A model generated the notes under the pieces. That model made no database searches, was not told where the DNA came from, and was given only the letters and a program-made list of their open reading frames with translations. Below are positions 1 through 7,311 of a stretch of DNA of 64,000 bases, in pieces. The position numbers were made by a program, and so were the translations under genes. The stretch lies in NCBI RefSeq assembly GCF_000758525.1, contig NZ_CP009241.1:4402001-4466000 (forward strand). The letters run 5' to 3'. The DNA comes from Paenibacillus sp. FSL H7-0357. GTDB taxonomy: Bacteria > Bacillota > Bacilli > Paenibacillales > Paenibacillaceae. Numbering within the stretch: the stretch's first letter is position 1; each line of letters starts with the position of its first letter.

Positions 1-165
1 AAGTCCCCTATTGGCAGTAACCAATCCCCCGATACCTGCCATGATGGCAGGAGCAGCATAGGCCATTACAACTTCACGCCATAGTACAAAAGTCTTTTTC
101 TTGGAACCAACAGCTTTGATGCCGTAAACATCATCTGTCTGATTCCCGTATTTCATCTGGTTCAT
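1..165 (-). CDS. Unknown protein, 3' part cut by window edge
   Basis: Only the first 55 codons lie in the window. The start is an ATG preceded by an AGAAGGGAG ribosome binding site. The N-terminus is polar (about 30 residues, with a KKK run) and is followed by a hydrophobic Ala/Gly-rich stretch that looks like the start of a membrane segment. It lies downstream of the MarR gene on the same strand. A site at 219-236 resembling the one over the MarR promoter suggests that MarR controls it. I do not recognise the family; a transporter or efflux protein is a guess from context only. Confidence 0.5.
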   Translation of the reverse strand, partial: MNQMKYGNQTDDVYGIKAVGSKKKTFVLWREVVMAYAAPAIMAGIGGLVTANRGL

Positions 166-218
166 TTAGTTGCTCCCTTCTTCTTTGAAATAGTTCAACG
201 ATTGCTTTCAGTGAGACA

Positions 219-236
219 TAATTAGGTTCCTAACTA
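219..236 (+). promoter_or_regulatory. Candidate MarR operator, copy 1
   Basis: An 18-base site matching the site at 846-863 at 15 of 18 positions. It contains the inverted repeat TTAGG-2-CCTAA and lies about 55 bases upstream of the partial gene that starts at 165. The sharing of the site with the MarR gene's own promoter is what suggests an operator. Confidence 0.45.
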
Positions 237-273
237 TATAAGAGTAAAAATAGGCTAGCATCACTAGCCCATT

Positions 274-840
274 TTACTCATTACTGATATTTCCTTTTGG
301 TTTCGAGCCTAGTTCGCCCGTAAGTGCTGAGATGCCTTGTGTAACTCGGCCTAGCAAGTCGAGAAATACGCTGCGCTCCTCGATATTAAGTAAGCCCACC
401 ATTGCTTCCAGCCGAGCGAAATGCTCAGGAGCCATTTCACGGAGCTTCTTCGCTCCTTCTTCCGTCAAAATGACCGATCTCTGACGGCCATCGTCTGAGC
501 TTGATCGCCGAGCTACTAGGCCATCTCGTTCAAGAATGTCGATAAGACCAGTCACTGTAGCACGTGTAACGCCTAGATGCTCCGCTAATTGCGAAGGCAA
601 CTCTTCTCCTTCGTTGTCTTCAAGATCTGCCAATAAACGATATCGCCCTGTTGATAAACCGAATCTAGAGAAATGAATCTCCGAGGCATGCCCAAGCTTG
701 GCTCCCGCTGCCATTAGCCTAGACGCGACGAGTATAGCCTGTGCGTCTATGTCTAGGTTATAGCGGTCAATCTGACGCTTGGATTGTACAAGCGATGGAA
801 TAGCGTCAATGTCATTTGTTATTTTATTATTGTTGTTCAT
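274..840 (-). CDS. MarR family transcriptional regulator
   Basis: A 188-residue winged-helix regulator. The central part has the MarR wHTH: a recognition segment of the form SQLAEHLGVTRATVTGLID, followed by a basic wing (RRSSSDDGRQRSV). I chose the ATG at 840 (MNNNNK) because a good promoter (TTGACA, 17 bp, CATACT) lies at 847-875. That promoter leaves almost no leader, so the mRNA may be leaderless. The open frame extends to 891, but that start would lie inside or upstream of the promoter. MarR proteins usually repress a neighbouring gene and themselves. The likely target is the partial gene at 1-165. The ligand cannot be inferred. Confidence 0.88.
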   Translation of the reverse strand: MNNNNKITNDIDAIPSLVQSKRQIDRYNLDIDAQAILVASRLMAAGAKLGHASEIHFSRFGLSTGRYRLLADLEDNEGEELPSQLAEHLGVTRATVTGLIDILERDGLVARRSSSDDGRQRSVILTEEGAKKLREMAPEHFARLEAMVGLLNIEERSVFLDLLGRVTQGISALTGELGSKPKGNISNE

Positions 841-845
841 ACATG

Positions 846-875
846 TAGTATGGCACCTAATTACTTTTGTGTCAA
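846..875 (-). promoter_or_regulatory. Promoter of the MarR gene with overlapping operator copy 2
   Basis: The -35 TTGACA (870-875) and -10 CATACT (847-852) are separated by 17 bp. An 18-base site at 846-863 covers the -10 and part of the spacer and matches the site at 219-236 at 15 of 18 positions. This placement fits autorepression. Confidence 0.5.
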
Positions 876-919
876 CACATTTTAATAACACATCAACCGT
901 TAATCCAATACAACACTGT

Positions 920-1723
920 TTACAGTATAACGATAAAATAGAAAAGAGCTGCTAAGACAAAACGGTATAGCGCAAACCATTCCAATCGAAGTCGTTTAAT
1001 CAGTTTGATGAACGTCACTACTGCAATCATTGCCACAATAAAGGATGTCATAAAGCCAATTAACATTAGAAAGAAATCGTCAGAATTCAGCAAATCGCGA
1101 CTATCGTACAAATCCAGCAAGCTTGCACCAAACATTACAGGCACGGAAATAAGGAACGTGAAATCTGCAGCGGCTTTTTGGCTAGTGCCAAGCAAAAGGC
1201 CACCTGAAATCGTCGAACCTGATCTCGAAAATCCCGGCCACAAAGCCAAACACTGGAACAGGCCAATCCCGAAAGCCTGTTTATAATTAATCCCATCAAT
1301 CGTATCAGCGGTTTCAGTTCTCCTACTCCTTGCTGCAATGATCATCAACACACCACCCACAACTAGACCGATCAAGACAGGGGTTGGGCCGAATAATTTG
1401 CTTTTTATTGTATCCTTGAAGAGAAGATATAGGATTAATGCTGGTAACATAGCCAAAATCATATGAATGACATTTAATCCTTTACTTTTAGAAAAATCCA
1501 TTCTAATCATATTAGCCCCAATCTTCAAATACCTCCTCCAATAAAGAATTAGAACTGCCATCACTGCACCCAACTGTATAACAATTTTAAATGTTATTGC
1601 CGCGTCTCCCTCAAAGCTAAGCAAATTGCCTGCTAAAATAAGATGTCCAGTAGACGATACCGGTAAAAATTCAGTTAAGCCCTCAATTATGCCGAGTATG
1701 ATTGCTTTAATTACATCACTCAT
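920..1723 (-). CDS. uppP: Undecaprenyl-diphosphatase UppP (BacA)
   Basis: An integral membrane phosphatase that recycles undecaprenyl pyrophosphate for peptidoglycan and wall polymer synthesis; overexpression is linked to bacitracin resistance. The 267-residue protein has the two family signatures: GLTEFLPVSSTGHLIL near residues 14-29 and GFSRSGSTISGG in the middle of the chain. It has several hydrophobic helices. The start chosen is the ATG beginning MSDVIKAI, preceded by AAGGGGG; an upstream ATG at 1756 has no good ribosome binding site. It is probably monocistronic, as the MarR gene downstream has its own promoter. Confidence 0.95.
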   Translation of the reverse strand: MSDVIKAIILGIIEGLTEFLPVSSTGHLILAGNLLSFEGDAAITFKIVIQLGAVMAVLILYWRRYLKIGANMIRMDFSKSKGLNVIHMILAMLPALILYLLFKDTIKSKLFGPTPVLIGLVVGGVLMIIAARSRRTETADTIDGINYKQAFGIGLFQCLALWPGFSRSGSTISGGLLLGTSQKAAADFTFLISVPVMFGASLLDLYDSRDLLNSDDFFLMLIGFMTSFIVAMIAVVTFIKLIKRLRLEWFALYRFVLAALFYFIVIL

Positions 1724-1883
1724 CAGTGGAAAGCCCCCTTTCGAAAATAAGCTCATATAACAATTTCCAGTATAAGGGGGGTCATGTCTATATTCCCATC
1801 GCTTAATATAACAATATTCAATTTAGTATGACATAATTGTCACATTGCTCATATTCTCTATTGAATAAGTGATCTTTAAACAA

Positions 1884-1927
1884 AGACGACTAGTTAACAT
1901 AGTAATGATTATGTTAACTAGTCGTCT
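1884..1927 (-). terminator. Terminator of the TetR1-flavodoxin1 operon
   Basis: A perfect 18-bp stem (1884-1901 with 1910-1927) with an 8-base loop, followed on the minus strand by TTTGTTT. It lies just past the flavodoxin stop codon. The stem is unusually long and AT-rich and contains GTTAAC. Confidence 0.7.
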
Positions 1928-1944
1928 ACCTCTTCTTTTAAGAG

Positions 1945-2418
1945 TCAATTCATCGCATGAGCAAAGCTCGTTATCCTGTCCAAAGCTAACCCTGTATTGC
2001 CCTTTTCCTTTCCTTTGGCGATCCGGAGGATTAATTTGTCCGTTGCAGACATTTTATCGGTATAAATCTCATCTCCGAATACTTCCTTCACAAGGGCTTT
2101 GCTGTACAATTCCTCAGGAAAAGCAAGTCTGAGCTCTTGCTCCGCCTGCTCTCCCTTCAAACCTGCGCAAATGAACAGCCCGAGACGTTTGCTCTTTAAC
2201 ATCTCCTTATTATCTCGGGAAAATTGGGCCATTTCCTTGCGAATTTTCCCGTAATAGACGGAACCGCCTAAAATAATATTGTCATACGCAGTAAGCGGTG
2301 GAACTTTGACGTACTTAAGATTGATCGCTTCCACTTCGCCCCGCAGCTGGGATTTCAAGAGATAGGCTGCCTTCTCTGTACACCCGTATTTAGTGGCATA
2401 CAAAATCAATGTCCTCAT
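1945..2418 (-). CDS. Flavodoxin-domain protein (copy 1)
   Basis: A 157-residue flavodoxin-fold protein. The N-terminus LILYATKYGCTEKAA is the FMN-phosphate loop of the flavodoxin / HemG-like group, and GGSVYYGKIRKEM is the second FMN-contact segment. It follows the TetR gene (2453-3073) after a 34-base gap and has its own AAGGAGCGG ribosome binding site, so the two form an operon closed by the terminator at 1884-1927. A clear paralogue is at 6788-7273, also linked to a TetR gene. The redox partner is unknown. HemG-type protoporphyrinogen oxidase is related, but I would not assign that activity. Confidence 0.82.
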   Translation of the reverse strand: MRTLILYATKYGCTEKAAYLLKSQLRGEVEAINLKYVKVPPLTAYDNIILGGSVYYGKIRKEMAQFSRDNKEMLKSKRLGLFICAGLKGEQAEQELRLAFPEELYSKALVKEVFGDEIYTDKMSATDKLILRIAKGKEKGNTGLALDRITSFAHAMN

Positions 2419-2452
2419 TATACCCGCTCCTTGTCAGCTTTCAGAATGGGAA

Positions 2453-3073
2453 TTATCCTGATGCTATCGTTAGCATCGCCTGCAAATGACGTGAAATCAA
2501 GGCTTCCTTCTGTTCCTCCGGGGGATTCTCTACAGTCAGTCTGATAATCAACCCGAAGGCTGCGCTCCAGATAACTTGGGCTGTCAGCTCCAGTTCACGC
2601 TCACTTTGTGACGCCAAGCCCTTGAACCTGCGGAGTGTTGCGCACAGCATGCCGATTGCATTCCGTTCCTGTAAAGCCCCCATATGCAGCACCGCAGTAT
2701 GTCTGAGGACTGCCGCAGAATCATTAAGCATTACATTGCGGTATTGTGTCCCTTCCTCTATAGCCATGCGAATAAATTGCGACAACGAGCGGCTCAACGC
2801 CTCCTCCGGTAATAATTCTTCACTGTTATGTGCCGTGGCAGCGTTCAGGTTCTGAAGCAGATTGCGGTACCCTTGCTCCAGCAATTGCCCGATGATATCC
2901 TCTTTCCCCTCAAAATAGTGATAAATGATCCCCGGTGAATACTCCATACTTTCAGCTATTTTGCGGATCGACAGCTTCTGTATTCCATTCTCGGCCACTA
3001 ATTGGCCTGCCGTTTCCAGAATCAGTGTCCGCATGGCTTCCCGCTCACGCTCTTGCCGGCCTTCTTTGCTCAT
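2453..3073 (-). CDS. TetR family regulator (copy 1)
   Basis: A 206-residue TetR/AcrR repressor. The N-terminal HTH is clear (LSIRKIAESMEYSPGIIYHY, about residues 35-55), and the C-terminal ligand domain is helical. I start at MSKEG, which has AAGGGAG eight bases upstream. It shares most of its sequence with the TetR at 8180-8884, including the rare MSKE-RQE-EREAMR opening and a C-terminal NPPEEQKEALI-type segment. Its promoter is followed by a site very like one before the paralogue, which implies autorepression and control of the flavodoxin gene. Confidence 0.9.
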   Translation of the reverse strand: MSKEGRQEREREAMRTLILETAGQLVAENGIQKLSIRKIAESMEYSPGIIYHYFEGKEDIIGQLLEQGYRNLLQNLNAATAHNSEELLPEEALSRSLSQFIRMAIEEGTQYRNVMLNDSAAVLRHTAVLHMGALQERNAIGMLCATLRRFKGLASQSERELELTAQVIWSAAFGLIIRLTVENPPEEQKEALISRHLQAMLTIASG

Positions 3074-3108
3074 GGTGACTCCCTTCAAACTACTACAATA
3101 ATCCGTTT

Positions 3109-3183
3109 TTTAAACAATGTAATGTTATTAAACAATGTTCAATACGCAACTCAAATATACATCTGTACAACTCGTATTGTCAA
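3109..3183 (-). promoter_or_regulatory. TetR1 promoter and operator
   Basis: On the minus strand TTGACA (3178-3183) and TATATT (3154-3159) are 18 bp apart. Between this promoter and the gene lies a 34-base site (3109-3142) that repeats ACATTGTTTAA. It aligns at 28 of 34 positions with 8922-8955 before the second TetR gene. Position and conservation both point to a TetR operator. Confidence 0.6.
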
Positions 3184-3184
3184 C

Positions 3185-3391
3185 ATGCATGAAGCGTTTG
3201 AAAGGATCAGCAGCGGTGCATATAATGAAATAGGCTATCTTTACACCGGCTATAAAACAACCGATGCCAAGCTAGCCCATGTACTGCTCTATGAGATAAT
3301 CCGCTCCAATACACTACATCATCACCCCCGTTATCAGCAAATTTACGCCGATTACGATTACACAAGCACTCGCATGATCTATAAAGTATGA
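3185..3391 (+). pseudogene. Short ORF, probable gene remnant
   Basis: A 68-codon frame with protein-like composition (GYLYTGYKTTDAKLAHVLLY; HHHPRYQQIYADYDYTS) lies next to the TetR1 promoter. There is no ribosome binding site before its ATG, so it is more likely the 3' end of a lost gene than a small gene. I do not recognise the family. Confidence 0.3.
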
Positions 3392-3459
3392 ATCACATCT
3401 CTTACTCAAACTATAGAGGATAATGATGTTTCAGACTAATCTCCTTATGAAATAGATGT

Positions 3460-3963
3460 TTAATTATCGTACCTTTTTTTCCAATCGTCAGACCATTCCT
3501 TAAAGGTTAGACCTGTGACTTCTTCAAGCGTCATTCCGTCCAGCGAATAGGCGCTTCCCATCAGCAACTCGCCTTCTTTAAGCGGGAACGAAGTCCCGCC
3601 AATCACTTCTCCATCTGCCATCAGGATGTTAACATTGGTGGTATGCGTCAGATATATTTTTTCGAGCGGATGATTAGATACGGTGAACTTATAAATGGTT
3701 ATTTTTTTTCCTACATAATCATCGGGAGAAACGGCTTGAACACCCCACATCTGCTGATAAGGGGTCGATTCCGGACTTCCATACAACAGCTTTTTGGTCA
3801 ACGTGTATTCAAAAGCCTCGTCTTCTGTGGAGATGATCTTATAGCCTTGCGCCTTAACATAGTCATGTGCAGTTTGTTCATCCCCTGCAAGTTCTTTACT
3901 GCAGCCCATTAGAATCAGTAACATAAAGCCGATCCATATGCCAAAATATCTGCGTGTTCTCAT
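3460..3963 (-). CDS. Small lipoprotein of unknown function
   Basis: A 167-residue protein with a lipoprotein signal: a basic MRTRR start, a hydrophobic core, and the lipobox LMGC with the acylated Cys at about residue 21. The rest is a soluble extracytoplasmic domain without a recognised motif. Its ATG overlaps the stop of the Imm5-like gene by four bases (ATGA), so the two are co-translated. The pairing suggests a shared local role, but nothing in the sequence gives the function. Confidence 0.75.
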   Translation of the reverse strand: MRTRRYFGIWIGFMLLILMGCSKELAGDEQTAHDYVKAQGYKIISTEDEAFEYTLTKKLLYGSPESTPYQQMWGVQAVSPDDYVGKKITIYKFTVSNHPLEKIYLTHTTNVNILMADGEVIGGTSFPLKEGELLMGSAYSLDGMTLEEVTGLTFKEWSDDWKKRYDN

Positions 3964-4427
3964 TTCTCCCCTCCATTCTTCAGATCAAGCAGATGCTGGA
4001 GTTGCCATTCACGTTCTTTGGCCGTGTTGCTAATTCTATCTGCGGGGTAAGAGCTGTAGGTTATAGCTTTGGCAGCGTAGGTTGCTGCGTGAACAGCGTG
4101 TCCGGCTACATGAGCGGAGGCTGCGGCCTGGCCTGCAGAACGGGCTGCGGCGCATGCAGCATCCCCTTCGGTTTCACGGGCCGCAGCATGAGCGGCAAAA
4201 GCGGCTGTACGTGCTTCACTCATCGTTAACTCACCGCGCAACCAGGAACGCCCGGCCTCAACAGCTTCCCGAAGACGCTTGTCATCCGGGTGCCTCTCTT
4301 CAAAAAACGGGAGTACCCGCTCAGCGCAATCAACAGCCCATAAGACAAGTGTTTTGTGCTCAACTTTATTTTGAAGATCACTAATCGTTTTCCCCTTGTC
4401 GGTATCAATAAATTTCACGTTCCCCAT
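3960..4427 (-). CDS. Imm5-like putative immunity protein
   Basis: A 155-residue protein that resembles the Imm5 family of polymorphic-toxin immunity proteins. It has the LWAVDCAERVLPFFEERHP opening, a SEARTAAFAAHAAARE segment, and a long Ala/His-rich helical run (AHVAGHAVHAATYAAKA). Many family members lie far from any toxin, and no toxin gene is visible here. The ribosome binding site is AAGGAGGTTCC. It is translationally coupled to the lipoprotein gene through the ATGA overlap. The family assignment is from memory of the motif pattern. Confidence 0.65.
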   Translation of the reverse strand: MGNVKFIDTDKGKTISDLQNKVEHKTLVLWAVDCAERVLPFFEERHPDDKRLREAVEAGRSWLRGELTMSEARTAAFAAHAAARETEGDAACAAARSAGQAAASAHVAGHAVHAATYAAKAITYSSYPADRISNTAKEREWQLQHLLDLKNGGEK

Positions 4428-4447
4428 TTTGGAACCTCCTTGAATGG

Positions 4448-4462
4448 ATGTTAAGTTAACAT
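4448..4462. promoter_or_regulatory. Palindrome upstream of the Imm5-like gene
   Basis: ATGTTAA-1-TTAACAT, a perfect 7-bp inverted repeat 20 bases before the ATG at 4427 and just before its ribosome binding site. It may be an operator. A TTGACA-like -35 lies further upstream on the minus strand, but no good -10 goes with it. Confidence 0.25.
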
Positions 4463-4566
4463 AATATTATATATGTCAACCAACAGTTGAAGCCTAAAGT
4501 ATAGGATGTTCGGAAACAGATCATTCCACGTAGCTGGATTCTATCCAATCCACATTATATACCGAG

Positions 4567-4599
4567 AAAAAAGACGCGCCGGATTCTGACGGCACGTCT
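4567..4599 (-). terminator. Terminator after the frameshifted lipoprotein gene
   Basis: Stem AGACG-x-GCCG with CGGC-x-CGTCT (4572-4581 with 4590-4599) and a T-rich tail on the minus strand. It follows the stop of the -1 extended frame (4674) by about 75 bases. Apart from this hairpin, 4463-4673 holds nothing I can assign. Confidence 0.75.
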
Positions 4600-4673
4600 A
4601 CATATACTCTATCATGGAGCCGTCATCTTGTGCTGGCATGAGTAAATTAGGTATGCCCCTTTTGCTACCTGTG

Positions 4674-5515
4674 CTAGTCGATGTCTTCGATCTTCCATTC
4701 TCCCTGCTTGCCCGGCAGCAAAACAATCGTGAATCCCCGGTCGGCAATATATCCTTCATCATCCATCAGGTAATAATCCACTTGAAAGCCAGCCCATTTC
4801 TCGTTTTTAAAGGGAATCCACTATTGCCTACATCCGGTATCTGTACAAAGACACCGGGTACAATTGGAGCTTTTTTCTCCATATATTGCAGATCTTTAAG
4901 TATGTTAACAAATACCGGAAGCAGATGCTCACGCTGTTCTGCCATAGTATGGATCTCAGCGATGTAGCGCTTTCCCTTCGCCTCAACGGAAAATACATCA
5001 ACTGTCGCATTCCCAGTCCTGTAATTGCCCATATATTCCTTATACCTCAGCAACCCCGCGTCACTGTTTGTTAGACTCAGCTTGGCTTCTTCGGCAAAGA
5101 GAGAAATAAAGTTCTGCTCATCCGCAGTCCCCCAGGCCGTTACCCCACCGGCTTCAAAACGTTTCATCGTTTCCGGCATCAACACTCCAAGCGGCAAGGT
5201 CCGATGGGCGGAAAAATCAGCCGAGACTTCTTCCCCTTCAATGATGTAAGACCTACCACCGCCACTATATTCCGGAACGTCAGCCTGCATTAGTGCGATG
5301 GACCTGTCAGCAGGCTGATCTGTGGCTTGTACAATAGCCCTTCTGTCCTTAACAGCTGCCGTTGGCGAGGGTTCAGAAGTTGAGGATACTCCGGTCTGAA
5401 CCGCTTCTTGCGCTGCATCAGAAGGCACATTCGCAAGCTTGTCATTATCATTGTTACAACCCGTAAATAACGCAGACGATAGCGCAATACAGACGACCCA
5501 TAATTTTTGTTTCAA
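4674..5515 (-). CDS. Lipoprotein, two frames joined by a -1 shift
   Basis: The zero frame (5515-4766, 249 residues) begins with a lipoprotein signal (lipobox FTGC), then a Ser/Pro/Thr-rich linker and a soluble domain. At 4804-4811 the minus strand reads CCT TTA AAA ACG. The zero frame soon ends, but the -1 frame runs on for 44 codons to a TAG at 4674. That stretch is protein-like: NEKWAGFQVDYYLMDDEGYI, then a RGFTIVLLPGKQGEWKIEDID tail. T TTA AAA is a canonical -1 slippery heptamer, so programmed frameshifting is possible. A one-base loss from the A-run or a sequencing error is the simpler explanation. The GNAT gene ends 2 bases upstream, so the two are an operon. Function unknown. Confidence 0.65.
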
Positions 5516-5516
5516 T

Positions 5517-6026
5517 TTATTTTTTAATCCTATTAATACTTAATGTACTGAAGTACTGACTTGGGTTACCTTGCTTTGGATTAAAGCGCTCTTTAAATTC
5601 TCCATGCGTATAGCTGCCGATCACACGGTGCCAAAAGTTGCGGGCAGGCGTATTGGCGCGGATCTGCGACACCTTCCAGTCACCCGGAAACATATCAAAC
5701 AAACGGTGGGCTGCCCATGTGCCTACACCGCTGCGGCGGTATTTCTGCATCACAAAAAATTCAGTCATGTAGTACTGCCCTTCCAGGTTGCGAAGCAGAC
5801 GGTCCACCAGTGCGAATCCGGCAATATGCCCATCCACCGTAAACAAATAAGCGAATTTATTGTTGCCGCTGTTCCAGTAGGCTTCAAGCCCGGGATACTC
5901 CGGAAATCCGCCATCACGGTCTACCTCAAGATCCAGGTAACGGGTAAAGTCATACAGATAGAATTGCATGAGTCTGCTGATCGTCTGCTTTTGCTCCTTG
6001 GGAACCAGTTCGATTCCAAGCTCCAT
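5517..6026 (-). CDS. GNAT family acetyltransferase
   Basis: Predicted N-acetyltransferase of the subgroup with an LMQFYLYDF motif near the N-terminus. The acetyl-CoA loop is visible as VMQKYRRSGVGTWAAHRLF (motif A, R/Q-x-x-G-x-G/A form), and ARNFWHRV matches motif B. I start at MELGIELVP (ATG at 6026), with AGAGGTG at the right distance. An in-frame ATG at 6044 would add six residues but lies in the 128-bp repeat that supplies the promoter and ribosome binding site. The substrate is unknown. It is followed after two bases by the lipoprotein gene. Confidence 0.85.
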   Translation of the reverse strand: MELGIELVPKEQKQTISRLMQFYLYDFTRYLDLEVDRDGGFPEYPGLEAYWNSGNNKFAYLFTVDGHIAGFALVDRLLRNLEGQYYMTEFFVMQKYRRSGVGTWAAHRLFDMFPGDWKVSQIRANTPARNFWHRVIGSYTHGEFKERFNPKQGNPSQYFSTLSINRIKK

Positions 6027-6153
6027 TAGGTTCACCTCTGCCATTCGCGTTTACTTCACATCATATAACTTTGTCACTTCTGGAGCAAGCCGCCTGCCTC
6101 TCATTCCCGGTGCAGCACAAAACATGATAAGATAGATTAGACCGCAACACTTC
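6026..6153 (-). repeat. 128-bp perfect direct repeat, copy 1
   Basis: Identical base for base to 9186-9313. Read on the minus strand it ends at the A of the GNAT start codon. It carries TTGCTC-17-TATGAT (a good SigA-type promoter) and the AGAGGTG ribosome binding site. It also contains a frame ending GMRGRRLAPEVTKLYDVK followed by a stop, which looks like the end of a coding sequence. At 6154 it abuts a truncated gene. Confidence 0.9.
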
Positions 6154-6154
6154 C

Positions 6155-6331
6155 GAGGGCCAAGTGGATATTCCGCTAATCCCGAACAATCCCTATGAAA
6201 AAAGCTTGCGTCATGCTCTCCAGTGTCTGCAGAATGGAACAGATTCAACTCTTTCCTTACAACATGTGCTGAAATACTTGGAGAAGGCGTCCATGCTGAC
6301 GGATCAGCTTACAGCTCTCATGCATACTTAA
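6155..6331 (+). pseudogene. 5'-truncated gene remnant
   Basis: An open frame of 58 codons with good protein character (VDIPLIPNNPYEKSLRHAL, then LQHVLKYLEKASMLTDQLTA) ends in TAA. It has no start codon and begins exactly at the edge of the 128-bp repeat, so it looks like the C-terminal end of a gene cut by the event that created the repeat. Family not recognised. Confidence 0.45.
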
Positions 6332-6787
6332 ATGGAAGTACATCGCGATTGAATCCGTTGACTTTTGCCGCCCGTTATGTGATTTCATCCTTTTTCCTGG
6401 TGATTGTGATTAGGTAAAGATATGTGTTGTAGGTGGGCGAATGGGCTAGATGGAGCATTAGGTTTTGATTTTTTTATTGTGAATTTTTCATATAATGAAT
6501 TTTTATAGTTAAGTGGAAAAAGGGGAGTTATTCGTTGATGCCGACGGTCGTGATTTATCTCTTTTAGACAGAATCGGAAGGTTGTTACCATAATTATTAT
6601 TATGTTAACTTATGAGGGCTATTTAGAGGAATGGAATTCGTTACCTTCCCAAAATCAATACAGCGGCAGCACTTTAAGCAGAAACCTACACACCCTTATA
6701 TTTGAACAGAATCATCTGTTCTTGCTGCCGCTCTTTTGCTCTTTCATCGCATCCGTATGATACTCCTTGCCATTGGCTTGCTTCCCC
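6332..6787. other. Non-coding stretch
   Basis: No convincing gene on either strand. It holds AT-rich sequence, a GAACAGA/TCTGTTC hairpin (6704-6721) nested within distant complementary arms AGCGGCAGC (6662-6670) and GCTGCCGCT (6724-6732). This nested structure may act as a weak terminator for the flavodoxin2 operon, but no good T-run follows on the minus strand. Confidence 0.5.
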
Positions 6788-7273
6788 TCAACTCCGGGAC
6801 ATTGTAAGCACGAATTTCTCTAGCTTATCCACCGATAATCCAGCTTCAGCTTCGTGCCCCTTCCCCTTGACCATGCGCAGAATCCATCTGTCCAATGTTG
6901 ATATTTTCTCCGGATCAATCTCATCACCCAGGATCTCCTTGGCGAGTGCCTTGTTGTACAAAACCTCAGAATAAGCTTGCTTCAGTTCCTCCTCCGCCTT
7001 CTCCCCTGTCATTCCTGCACAGACGAAAAATCCTAGCCGCTTGTTTAACAGCTCCTGCTGATATTTGGACGTAAACAACGCCATTTCCTTGCGGATTTTG
7101 CCAAAGTAGATGGAGCTGCCCAGAATTACCGTGTCATATGAAGCCAGAGCCGGCACTTTGGCATATTTTAGATTCATAACCTCAGCCTCTCCAAGCCTGG
7201 ATTTCAAAAGCATTGCGGCCTTCTCTATACATCCATATTTACTGGCATACATAATCAATGTTCTATTCCTCAT
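6788..7273 (-). CDS. Flavodoxin-domain protein (copy 2)
   Basis: A 161-residue paralogue of the protein at 1945-2418. It keeps the LIMYASKYGCIEKAAMLLKS FMN loop, GSSIYFGKIRKEMALF and the VCAGMTGEKAEEEL segment. The start is the ATG giving MRNRTL, preceded by AGGGGCGG; the frame extends upstream without a ribosome binding site. It is the last gene of a three-gene operon (TetR2, membrane protein, flavodoxin2), with 38 bases between it and the membrane protein gene. Confidence 0.82.
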   Translation of the reverse strand: MRNRTLIMYASKYGCIEKAAMLLKSRLGEAEVMNLKYAKVPALASYDTVILGSSIYFGKIRKEMALFTSKYQQELLNKRLGFFVCAGMTGEKAEEELKQAYSEVLYNKALAKEILGDEIDPEKISTLDRWILRMVKGKGHEAEAGLSVDKLEKFVLTMSRS

Positions 7274-7311
7274 AATATCCGCCCCTATTCTATGGGTAAT
7301 GAGTTTGAAGA

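Noticed and set aside
6051..6248. A 65-codon minus-strand ORF ending LYDVK, present again at 9211-9426
   Set aside because: The shared part is simply the 128-bp repeat, which acts as a promoter region; the two ORFs differ upstream and lack ribosome binding sites. It may be the tail of a lost gene.
4452..6612. A 15-base sequence (TAAGTTAACATAATA) at 4452-4466 and inverted at 6598-6612
   Set aside because: AT-rich and short; chance occurrence is plausible, and the second copy is not near a gene start.
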